NCBI GenBank assembly: GCA_945833895.1
Contig: CAMAGQ010000084.1
Coordinates: 1 to 7,303, forward strand
Reading direction: 5' to 3'
Source of the DNA: an uncultured bacterium
GTDB taxonomy: Bacteria > Cyanobacteriota > Vampirovibrionia > Gastranaerophilales > Gastranaerophilaceae
Length of the DNA: 7,303 nt
Below, in pieces: positions 1-5,234 of this stretch. The notes under the pieces were generated by a model, which made no database searches, was not told where the DNA came from, and saw nothing but the letters and a program-made list of their open reading frames with translations. Position numbers and translations under genes: made by a program. The stretch's first letter is position 1. The number at the start of each line of letters is the position of its first letter.

Positions 1-5
1 AGTCC

Positions 6-126
6 GAACCCTCACCCTAACCCTCTTCACATTAGGAGAGGAAACATGCAAATTGCCCTCCCACTCTGGGGGAGGGTAGAATTTCTTAATGAACGTTAGT
101 GAATTTAGAAATTCGGGAGAGGGTTC
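6..126. repeat. Intergenic inverted-repeat element with nested hairpins
   Basis: Three nested exact inverted repeats are visible. GAACCCTC (6-13) pairs with GAGGGTTC (119-126) and encloses the element. CCCTCCC (56-62) pairs with GGGAGGG (70-76) around a 7-base loop. GAATTTCT (79-86) pairs with AGAAATTC (107-114). The C-rich string at 9-25 has the look of dispersed intergenic repeats seen in many bacterial genomes. There is no transposase and no credible coding sequence. I infer a non-coding REP/MITE-like element; copy number in the genome cannot be seen here. Confidence 0.55.
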
Positions 127-142
127 AATTTTACATTTACCC

Positions 143-250
143 CGTCATTCTGAGCAAAATATTTGCGAATTAGTCGGGAATTTTTACAACGTGCGAAGAA
201 TCCTGAACGACTTCGTGTGCTTGGGATTCTTCGCTTCGCTCAGAATGACG
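143..250. repeat. Palindromic REP/MITE-like repeat, TCATTCTGAGC type
   Basis: The outer arms are an exact 13-bp inverted repeat, CGTCATTCTGAGC (143-155) with GCTCAGAATGACG (238-250). The inner arms are an exact 11-bp repeat, GCGAAGAATCC (193-203) with GGATTCTTCGC (224-234). The terminal loop is 204-223. The right arm joins outer and inner stems by 3 bases (235-237), but the left arm by 37 bases (156-192), so the left arm carries an extra segment. The arm words resemble a repeat found between genes in many bacteria. That resemblance is from memory and not checked. Confidence 0.65.
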
Positions 251-344
251 AAACTTTTACAAACACTCAAGTTTCCCAATATATTTACCCCCGCTCAGAA
301 TGACGAAACTATTACGAAGACTTAAGCCCCTATATATTTACCCC
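238..344. repeat. Imperfect tandem direct repeat, two units of 55 and 52 bp
   Basis: Two adjacent units each begin with the same 18 bases, starting GCTCAGAATGACG (238-255 and 293-310). Each ends in an AT-rich block plus ATTTACCCC (283-291 and 336-344). The middles differ by substitutions and a 3-base length change. The first unit overlaps the right arm of the palindromic repeat at 143-250, so the tail of that element seems to have duplicated. A further ATTTACCCCG lies at 135-144, just before the left arm. Confidence 0.65.
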
Positions 345-351
345 GAAAATT

Positions 352-380
352 TTCACAAAACCGTAATCTTTTGTGTTAAT
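352..380 (+). promoter_or_regulatory. Weak candidate promoter for the HPP-like gene
   Basis: TTCACA (352-357) is separated by 17 bases from GTTAAT (375-380). These match the sigma-70 consensus at 5 of 6 and 4 of 6 positions. Transcription would start near 387, leaving a leader of about 34 bases before the ATG at 421. In such AT-rich sequence a match of this quality can arise by chance. Confidence 0.3.
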
Positions 381-420
381 CTAAATATGGAAAAACATTT
401 ACGAACTGAATACAGACAGC

Positions 421-1398
421 ATGAATATTGAAATATTAAAACGAGTAAGAATAGAGCGGTATCTTTTTGGAATACTTATGGCACTTGCAATGGTTTTTAT
501 TGCAGAGTTAAGCGGAGAAAAAGAGATTATTTTTCCTGAGATTTGTGCGTTGACAATCGGGGCATGGATTTCCGAACAGCAGCCGTGGCGAACCAACAAA
601 AGAAGAATTTTTATACTGATGTCTTTGGCGGCACTGTTTGGAGTTCTGGTTGTGAAATATATTCCGTTGCCGCTAATCTTTCAGGTTTGTTTGTGTTTTG
701 CATTTACGGGGGTTATTCTGACAGCGTTCAGAACAAATTTTGTACCGATAATTTCTGCGTGCATTCTGCCTGTGTATTTAAGCACAAAAAGTTGGATTTA
801 TCCTGTTTCGGTAAGTTTAATGGCACTTGTTATAATAATTGCACAATGGTTTATGGAAAAATTTCACCTAAGACCCGTGAATAATTTTACTCCGTGCGAA
901 TATAGTATAAAAAAGCAAATAATCAAATGGACAAAATTGCTGTTAGTATTCGGGTTGATTGCGTTAATCCCGTTCAAGGTTCACCAGATATATTTCTTAG
1001 CTCCGCCGCTTATTGTAATGTTTACAAAGTTATCCAACCCCGAAAGCCCCGCAAGAAAGAAAGTTCCGTATATTATAGGCTTAATGACTTTTGCTTCGTT
1101 CATCGGCTGCCTTATGCGAATGGTTTTAAACATCCAATTCGGGCTGCCGTTATCTTTGTGTACTGTACTGGCTTGCTTAATCCTGTTTGTTGCATTGGAC
1201 AAAATCCAAATTTATTTTCCGCCTGCGGGTGCAATCCTTCTAATCCCGATGATTTTGGACGAAAAATTACTTTTAATGTTTCCGACAGAAGTTTTTATCG
1301 GAGCGGTAATTTTAGGCTGTGCATCAGTGATTTTGTTCAAAAATGATTGCACTACAAAACCTAACAGTAACATTATAAGCACCTTTTTGAAACATTAA
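421..1398 (+). CDS. HPP-like multi-spanning integral membrane protein
   Basis: This is a 325-residue, very hydrophobic protein with about ten to twelve possible membrane segments between residues 13 and 306. It has two similar halves. FPE at 38-40 and the following QPW (54-56) correspond to APP (194-196) and the following NPESPARKK. FVPIISACILP (107-117) corresponds to FPPAGAILLIP (266-276). The PPAGA at 267-271 matches the signature region of the HPP membrane family, in which the first residue is usually His; here it is Phe. Similar two-half proteins exist, as I recall, in Firmicutes; substrate and function are not known. There is no good Shine-Dalgarno before the ATG at 421. An alternative ATG at 478 would cut into the first membrane segment, so 421 is preferred. 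The gene stands alone, divided from hisS by 108 bases. Confidence 0.8.
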   Translation: MNIEILKRVRIERYLFGILMALAMVFIAELSGEKEIIFPEICALTIGAWISEQQPWRTNKRRIFILMSLAALFGVLVVKYIPLPLIFQVCLCFAFTGVILTAFRTNFVPIISACILPVYLSTKSWIYPVSVSLMALVIIIAQWFMEKFHLRPVNNFTPCEYSIKKQIIKWTKLLLVFGLIALIPFKVHQIYFLAPPLIVMFTKLSNPESPARKKVPYIIGLMTFASFIGCLMRMVLNIQFGLPLSLCTVLACLILFVALDKIQIYFPPAGAILLIPMILDEKLLLMFPTEVFIGAVILGCASVILFKNDCTTKPNSNIISTFLKH

Positions 1399-1448
1399 GT
1401 AGTAATTAGAATAAACTTTTAGGGGGATTTTTTGTCCGCTAATTCTAC
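1399..1448 (+). other. Inverted repeat after the HPP-like gene
   Basis: GTAG-AATTAG (1399-1402 and 1404-1409, one bulged T at 1403) pairs with CTAATTCTAC (1439-1448). The result is a 10-bp stem with a 29-base loop, starting immediately after the stop codon. No T-tract follows, so it is not a classic intrinsic terminator. It could protect the 3' end of the upstream message. The loop contains AGGGGGA (1421-1427), which resembles a ribosome-binding site. Confidence 0.4.
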
Positions 1449-1472
1449 AGATTTATCCGTGAAGTTCCGTAT

Positions 1473-1500
1473 TTGACATATAGCCTTTAAATTATATAAT
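1473..1500 (+). promoter_or_regulatory. Consensus sigma-70 promoter of hisS
   Basis: A perfect TTGACA (1473-1478) and a perfect TATAAT (1495-1500) are separated by 16 bases. The -10 box ends six bases before the hisS ATG (1507), so a start at the usual distance falls on or next to the A of the start codon. No T-box motif or His-rich leader peptide precedes it. Confidence 0.8.
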
Positions 1501-1506
1501 CAAGTT

Positions 1507-2751
1507 ATGGCTGAAATTTTAAAAGTATTAAAAGGAACAAAAGATATATTGCCGCAAGACATCAATATGTGGCATTTTGTGGAACAAAAAGCGGAAGAAA
1601 CCTTCTCAAAATACGGGTTCAAAGAAATCAGAACTCCGATTATTGAAGTTACCGAACTGTTTGCAAGAGGGGTCGGCGATACAACCGATATCGTAAACAA
1701 AGAAATGTACACTTTTGAAAAAAGCGACCGTTCAATTACCCTCCGTCCTGAAAACACCGCAGGCGTTGTGCGTGCGTACATCGAAAACGGGATGTCCCGT
1801 CTGTCCGCACCAGTAAAACTGTGGTACAAAGGCCCGATGTTCCGCTACGAACGTCCGCAGGCAGGTCGTCAAAGACAGTTCCACCAAGTCGGGGTTGAAA
1901 TGTTTGGCATAAAACAGCCAACCGCCGATGCCGAAGTCATTCTCATGGCTACAAACTTTTTGAAATCTCTCGGTCTTAACGATTTGGAAGTCGAAATTAA
2001 TTCTCTGGGTTGTCCAAAATGCAGAGAAGAATTTAAAAATAAGTTGAAAGCGGTTCTAAAACCATACCTTAGCGAATTGTGCGAAGACTGTCAAAAAAGA
2101 TACGACAAAAATCCGCTAAGATTACTAGACTGCAAAGTCGACTCCTGCAAAAAAATCTTTGAAAAACCCGAAATTCAAGCCGTTGTAAATTCGGATTTCA
2201 TCTGTGATGAATGCTCTGAACACTACACGGCAGTTAAGTTATACCTTGACAGAATGGGTGTTAAATACAGTGAAAACAAGCAACTTGTAAGAGGTTTAGA
2301 CTACTACAACAGAACAGTTTTTGAGATTAAATCAAACAATTTGGGTTCACAAAACGCGGTCTGCGGCGGCGGAAGATACGACGGTTTGGTAGGTCAATTA
2401 GGCGGAGAGCCAACCCCTGCAATAGGTTTTGCAATGGGCATGGAAAGACTAATCTCGCTTATCCCGAAACAAGAACCTGAAAAACTTGACGGCTACATTG
2501 TTTCAGATTATCCGCTTGATGCTTTCCTTTTTGCGGAAGAATTAAGACACCAAGGTGTGAAAGTTGAATTTGACCTGACAACTAAAAAATTCTCAAAACA
2601 AATCGAAAAAGCATCAAAAATTGCAAAATATGCTCTTATTCTGGGCGAAGACGAGATTTCAAAACACTGTGTTTCAATAAAAAATCTCGAAAAAGGTACG
2701 CAGATTATGGTGGATAGAGTCGATTGCGTAAAGATGCTGGACTTATCCTAG
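1507..2751 (+). CDS. hisS: Histidyl-tRNA synthetase
   Basis: This cytoplasmic class II aminoacyl-tRNA synthetase charges tRNA-His with histidine using ATP. At 414 residues it is near the usual length. KGTKDILP (9-16) is the typical bacterial N-terminus and fixes the start; the next Met (21) would remove it. Motif 2 is YKGPMFRYERPQAGRQRQF (107-125) with Arg113. The histidine-specific motifs are LVRGLDYYNRTVFE (260-273) and CGGGRYDG (286-293). Motif 3 is IGFAMGMERL (306-315). The C-terminal anticodon-binding domain is about 330-414. The insertion between motif 2 and the first His motif has eight Cys (169/172, 192/195, 209, 214, 233/236), a possible metal-binding arrangement also found in related bacterial HisRS. 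No Shine-Dalgarno precedes the ATG, and the -10 box nearly touches it. The next gene starts 12 bases after the stop. Confidence 0.97.
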   Translation: MAEILKVLKGTKDILPQDINMWHFVEQKAEETFSKYGFKEIRTPIIEVTELFARGVGDTTDIVNKEMYTFEKSDRSITLRPENTAGVVRAYIENGMSRLSAPVKLWYKGPMFRYERPQAGRQRQFHQVGVEMFGIKQPTADAEVILMATNFLKSLGLNDLEVEINSLGCPKCREEFKNKLKAVLKPYLSELCEDCQKRYDKNPLRLLDCKVDSCKKIFEKPEIQAVVNSDFICDECSEHYTAVKLYLDRMGVKYSENKQLVRGLDYYNRTVFEIKSNNLGSQNAVCGGGRYDGLVGQLGGEPTPAIGFAMGMERLISLIPKQEPEKLDGYIVSDYPLDAFLFAEELRHQGVKVEFDLTTKKFSKQIEKASKIAKYALILGEDEISKHCVSIKNLEKGTQIMVDRVDCVKMLDLS

Positions 2752-2763
2752 GAAAACCTTACA

Positions 2764-3030
2764 ATGATTAGACTTGCCCTTGAAACAACTGATGATATAT
2801 TTACCAGATTGAGAAAACAAGCAAACGACATTGTAACAAGTTCTTACGATGATATTGATGCTGTTTTACCCGAATGGGCAGACAGTCCTGATGATTTTAT
2901 GCCGTCATTTAACTCTACACCCAAAACTAAAAACACAACATACCCTGCAAAATTCAGCCAAAATTCGGTGCTTTTAAATCCCGTGTATTCAAACTACACG
3001 TATCCGAAATATTCAATCTACAAGGGATAA
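2764..3030 (+). CDS. Small hypothetical protein downstream of hisS
   Basis: I do not recognise this 88-residue protein. It starts 12 bases after the hisS stop. AGGA (2750-2753) overlaps the hisS TAG and can serve as ribosome-binding site, so the gene is probably co-transcribed and translationally coupled. The N-terminal half (1-50) is acidic and may form a helix at about 9-25. The C-terminal half is polar and low-complexity, rich in Asn, Thr, Ser and Pro, ending in a tail with five Tyr among residues 74-86. There is no signal peptide or membrane segment, and no catalytic motif. The reading frame is open and well placed, but without homologues a chance ORF is not excluded. Confidence 0.6.
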   Translation: MIRLALETTDDIFTRLRKQANDIVTSSYDDIDAVLPEWADSPDDFMPSFNSTPKTKNTTYPAKFSQNSVLLNPVYSNYTYPKYSIYKG

Positions 3031-3049
3031 TTCGTTATTTATTTGTAGA
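3017..3049. other. Hairpin spanning two convergent stop codons
   Basis: TCTACAA (3017-3023) pairs exactly with TTGTAGA (3043-3049). Inside it, ATAA (3027-3030) pairs with TTAT (3035-3038) around a TTCG loop (3031-3034), extended on the plus strand by two possible G-U pairs and broken only by a small internal loop. The stop codons of the plus-strand gene (3028-3030) and the minus-strand gene (3035-3037) both lie in the stem. There is no clear T-tract on either side, so a bidirectional 3'-end structure is likelier than a classic terminator. Confidence 0.45.
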
Positions 3050-3355
3050 AAAATTCTTATAAATATCCACCGCCTGATAATACAAAAGTGGCACGTGTGT
3101 AACCTTATGGGTTAAATAATACGGGTTTGTAAACGCTGAAAAAAGTTCCGCACTGACAGCAGTTCCAGTGTTTGCCGCAACCCTCAGCCCTTTATTTTTT
3201 ATCTCTTCATCATTAAATTTTTTGCGAAAAGGATTATTGCTTTCGTACAGGTCGTACGTTACAGAATCTATCGCACTCGGCACGGATGTCGTATCAATCC
3301 AGTTATTTAGTGCGGGAAAATTTTGTTTTAAAATTGTTAAATTTATCAAGTTCAT
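3035..3355 (-). CDS. Hypothetical protein of 106 residues
   Basis: I do not recognise this protein. The ATG at 3355 gives 106 residues starting MNLINLTILKQNFPALNNW. The frame is open back to an ATG at 3430, but that start would translate through the fabF terminator hairpin (3401-3426), so the shorter start is preferred. There is no Shine-Dalgarno and no convincing promoter; the nearest -10-like word, TAATAT, ends four bases before the ATG. The middle is charged (about 40-58). The C-terminal part (59-100) is more hydrophobic and aromatic, with paired tyrosines at 79-80 and 92-93, but no clear membrane helix. It converges on the small gene after hisS with four bases between stops. It is probably a real lineage-specific gene. 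Confidence 0.5.
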   Translation of the reverse strand: MNLINLTILKQNFPALNNWIDTTSVPSAIDSVTYDLYESNNPFRKKFNDEEIKNKGLRVAANTGTAVSAELFSAFTNPYYLTHKVTHVPLLYYQAVDIYKNFSTNK

Positions 3356-3390
3356 ATCTATATTAAAAACGAATATAAAAATTTTTGCTC

Positions 3391-3426
3391 TAATAGAAGA
3401 AAAGACTCTGCAAAAACAGAGCCTTT
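3391..3426 (-). terminator. Intrinsic terminator of the acpP-fabF unit
   Basis: Read on the minus strand, AAAGGCTCTG pairs with CAGAGTCTTT (plus-strand 3417-3426 and 3401-3410). This is a ten-pair stem with one G-U pair and a 6-base loop (3411-3416). A T-rich run TTTTCTTCT follows down to about 3395. It begins 22 bases after the fabF stop codon. Confidence 0.85.
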
Positions 3427-3448
3427 CCAACGGAAAAATTTTGGAGTA

Positions 3449-4699
3449 CTAAACTTCTTTGAATATTAACGATGCGTTTTGACCGCCAAATCCAAATGAA
3501 TTAGATAACGCAGCATGCAAGTGTGCCTTAACTGCCTTATGCGGAACATAATTCAAGTCGGCAACTTCTTCATCCTGATTATCAAGGTTGATGGTCGGCG
3601 GAACAATGTCGTCGTTAAGTGCTTTGATACAAACAATAGCTTCTGCAGCACCTGTTGCACCAAGCATGTGACCGTGCATACTCTTTGTTGATGAAACAAG
3701 AAGTTCAGGATTTTCTTTTCTGTCGCCAAACACTGCAGCAACAGCGTGAGATTCAGCCTTATCACCCAAACCGGTACTTGTACCGTGAGTGTTGATATAT
3801 TGAATTTCTTCAGGTTTCATATCAGCATCTTTTAGTGCAAATTCCATTGCTTTAATAGCACCTGAACCGTCAGGAGCAGGAGCAACAACGTCGTAAGCAT
3901 CGCCTGTTTGTCCGTAACCTACGATTTCTGCATAAATATGTGCACCACGTTTTTTAGCATGTTCATATTCCTCAAGTACAAGAACCGCAGAACCTTCTGA
4001 CATGATAAATCCATCTCTGTCTTTATCGTAAGGTCTTGAAGCTTTTTCTGGTTCATCATTACGTCTCGAAAGTGTTCTTGCTGCTGAGAAAGCACCTACA
4101 CCAACGTCACAAATAGTTGCTTCAGCACCACCTGCAACCATGATATCGGCATCATTCCATTGGATTGCTCTGAACGCATCACCAATAGAGTGTGAACCTG
4201 TCGCACATGCTGAAATTACAACTTTGTTAATACCTTTAAATCCGTATTTAATAGAAATGTTGCCTGATGCCATGTTAACAATCATCATCGGCACTGTGAA
4301 CGGCGAACATTTGTTCGGGCCTTTTTCAATAATTCTCAAGTGGTTTTCCTCAAATGTACGGAAACCGCCGGCAGCAGAACTTACGATAACACCGATTCTG
4401 TACGGATCAACATCTTCTAAATTTTCAATCTTTGCGTCCTTAATTGCTTCATCAGCAGCGACCATTGCAAACTGGATGTATCTGTCCATTTTCTTTGCTT
4501 TTTTAGGTTCAATATATTCTTCAGGATTAAAATCTTTTACTTCGCCGGAAATTTTGGCAACGTGTTTGTCAATATTGATAGCCTTAGATGTAGCAATTCC
4601 GCTTTTTCCAGCCTTCAAACTCTCCCAGAACTTGTCAACACCGACACCAAAAGGCGTAACAGCACCTAATCCCGTAATAACTACTCTTCTTTTGTTCAT
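3449..4699 (-). CDS. fabF: Beta-ketoacyl-ACP synthase II
   Basis: This cytoplasmic condensing enzyme elongates acyl-ACP with malonyl-ACP, releasing CO2, to give beta-ketoacyl-ACP. It has 416 residues, normal for FabF, and a thiolase fold covering the whole chain. The nucleophile is Cys165 in ISACATGSHS. The catalytic histidines are His305 (NTHGTSTG) and His344 (KSMHGHMLGA), with Lys339 nearby. The C-terminal NSFGFGGQN is the usual glycine-rich motif. The N-terminus MNKRRVVITGLG is typical and supports the start at 4699, with AAAGGGA (plus-strand 4708-4714) eight bases upstream. It is the last gene of a two-gene unit with acpP and is followed by a terminator. The family also includes FabB, but the general pattern favours FabF. 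Residue 342 is His where FabF usually has Thr. Confidence 0.95.
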   Translation of the reverse strand: MNKRRVVITGLGAVTPFGVGVDKFWESLKAGKSGIATSKAINIDKHVAKISGEVKDFNPEEYIEPKKAKKMDRYIQFAMVAADEAIKDAKIENLEDVDPYRIGVIVSSAAGGFRTFEENHLRIIEKGPNKCSPFTVPMMIVNMASGNISIKYGFKGINKVVISACATGSHSIGDAFRAIQWNDADIMVAGGAEATICDVGVGAFSAARTLSRRNDEPEKASRPYDKDRDGFIMSEGSAVLVLEEYEHAKKRGAHIYAEIVGYGQTGDAYDVVAPAPDGSGAIKAMEFALKDADMKPEEIQYINTHGTSTGLGDKAESHAVAAVFGDRKENPELLVSSTKSMHGHMLGATGAAEAIVCIKALNDDIVPPTINLDNQDEEVADLNYVPHKAVKAHLHAALSNSFGFGGQNASLIFKEV

Positions 4700-4731
4700 T
4701 TATAATATCCCTTTTCCTTAGTAATAAATAA

Positions 4732-4817
4732 TGCGAGAATGAAATAAGTTATCTCACTCTCGCAAATATAAAATTCGTTTGAATAATTCAAAATTTAAAA
4801 TTCAAATAGTGAGATAA
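4732..4817 (-). promoter_or_regulatory. Alternative RNA stems in the acpP-fabF spacer
   Basis: On the minus-strand RNA, stem B is UGCGAGAGUGA pairing with UCAUUCUCGCA (plus-strand 4754-4764 and 4732-4742). It has eleven pairs including one G-U, an 11-base loop, and is followed by UUAUUUAUUA. Stem A is an exact 9-bp repeat: UUAUCUCAC right after the acpP stop (4809-4817) with GUGAGAUAA (4749-4757). Both stems need 4754-4757, so they cannot fully coexist. Stem B with its U-rich tail could be a partial terminator or processing site that lowers fabF relative to acpP. This role is inferred. Confidence 0.5.
4778..4792. promoter_or_regulatory. 15-bp palindrome, possible operator
   Basis: TTTGAATAATTCAAA is a perfect palindrome with 7-bp arms around a central A, lying between acpP and fabF. 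It resembles in style the TTTGA...TCAAA boxes bound by MarR-type FabT regulators of streptococcal fab genes, but the spacing differs. The surroundings are very AT-rich, so chance is a real alternative. No promoter was identified beside it. Confidence 0.3.
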
Positions 4818-5054
4818 TTACTTACCCAATTTGCTGTCGATGTATGAAACTGCATCTTGAACTGTTTGAATTTTTTCAGCATCTTCATCAGGAATTTCGC
4901 ATTTGAATTCTTCTTCTAAAGCCATAACCAATTCAACTGTATCTAAAGAATCAGCACCTAAATCATCGGTAAAACGAGCTTCCGGTGTAACTAATTTTTC
5001 ATCAACGCTCAATTGATCTACTACAACTTTTTTAACTGTTTCTAATGTACTCAT
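4818..5054 (-). CDS. acpP: Acyl carrier protein
   Basis: This small acidic cytoplasmic protein carries growing acyl chains on a phosphopantetheine arm through FASII. It has 78 residues, the standard length. Ser36 in GADSLDTVELVMALEE is the attachment site for 4'-phosphopantetheine, and the DSL motif is intact. The rest fits the four-helix ACP fold, with an acidic helix II (about 37-51). A good ribosome-binding site, AGAGGA (plus-strand 5062-5067), lies seven bases before the ATG. The gene has its own promoter and is first in a unit with fabF, 118 bases downstream. Upstream fabG ends in a terminator, so acpP is likely expressed independently, in line with the high demand for ACP. Confidence 0.97.
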   Translation of the reverse strand: MSTLETVKKVVVDQLSVDEKLVTPEARFTDDLGADSLDTVELVMALEEEFKCEIPDEDAEKIQTVQDAVSYIDSKLGK

Positions 5055-5103
5055 CTTTTCTTCCTCTTTATTATTGTATATTACGAAATACTTTTCTTGC
5101 TAT

Positions 5104-5132
5104 ATTATAACCTGTAGAATATTTTTTTGCAA
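5104..5132 (-). promoter_or_regulatory. Sigma-70 promoter of acpP-fabF
   Basis: On the minus strand TTGCAA (plus-strand 5127-5132) and a perfect TATAAT (5104-5109) are separated by 17 bases. The predicted start is near 5097, giving a leader of roughly 43 bases with the AGAGGA ribosome-binding site near its end. Confidence 0.75.
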
Positions 5133-5180
5133 GATATTTACAATTTTTACCATTATTTATTTACAATCGTTACTTTTTAA

Positions 5181-5219
5181 AATAAAAAAGCCTTAAATTC
5201 AGCAAATCCAAGGCTTTTT
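5181..5219 (-). terminator. Intrinsic terminator after fabG
   Basis: AAAAAGCCTT (5185-5194) and AAGGCTTTTT (5210-5219) form an exact 10-bp stem with a 15-base loop. On the minus strand the stem is followed by T-rich sequence, starting 15 bases after the fabG stop. It separates the fabD-fabG unit from the acpP promoter. The arms also look terminator-like on the plus strand, but no plus-strand gene needs one. Confidence 0.85.
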
Positions 5220-5234
5220 CATTTCTTCACAGAA

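Noticed and set aside
89..325. Open frame of 78 codons upstream of the HPP-like gene
   Set aside because: It lies wholly within palindromic and tandem repeats, has no ribosome-binding site, and its translation shows no protein-like pattern.
1..350. CRISPR array
   Set aside because: The repeats are too few and too imperfect, the units abut without unique spacers, and there are no cas genes.
1399..1506. T-box riboswitch or his leader upstream of hisS
   Set aside because: No conserved T-box word and no run of His codons. The promoter sits too close to the start codon to leave room for a leader RNA.
3356..3430. N-terminal extension of the 106-residue orphan starting MERLCFCRVF
   Set aside because: It would encode through a strong intrinsic terminator, and the residues look like translated stem and T-tract.
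3168..3452. 94-codon plus-strand frame opposite the 106-residue orphan
   Set aside because: It runs through the fabF terminator and overlaps the end of fabF. It has no ribosome-binding site, and the minus-strand frame is better placed.
4140..4721. 193-codon plus-strand frame opposite fabF
   Set aside because: It is antisense to the strongly supported fabF gene, which explains the open frame.
5055..5180. FapR-type operator upstream of acpP, and a shared TTACGAA word with the fabD leader
   Set aside because: No palindrome of FapR form was found. The shared 8-base word is inverted between the two leaders and short enough to be chance in AT-rich DNA.
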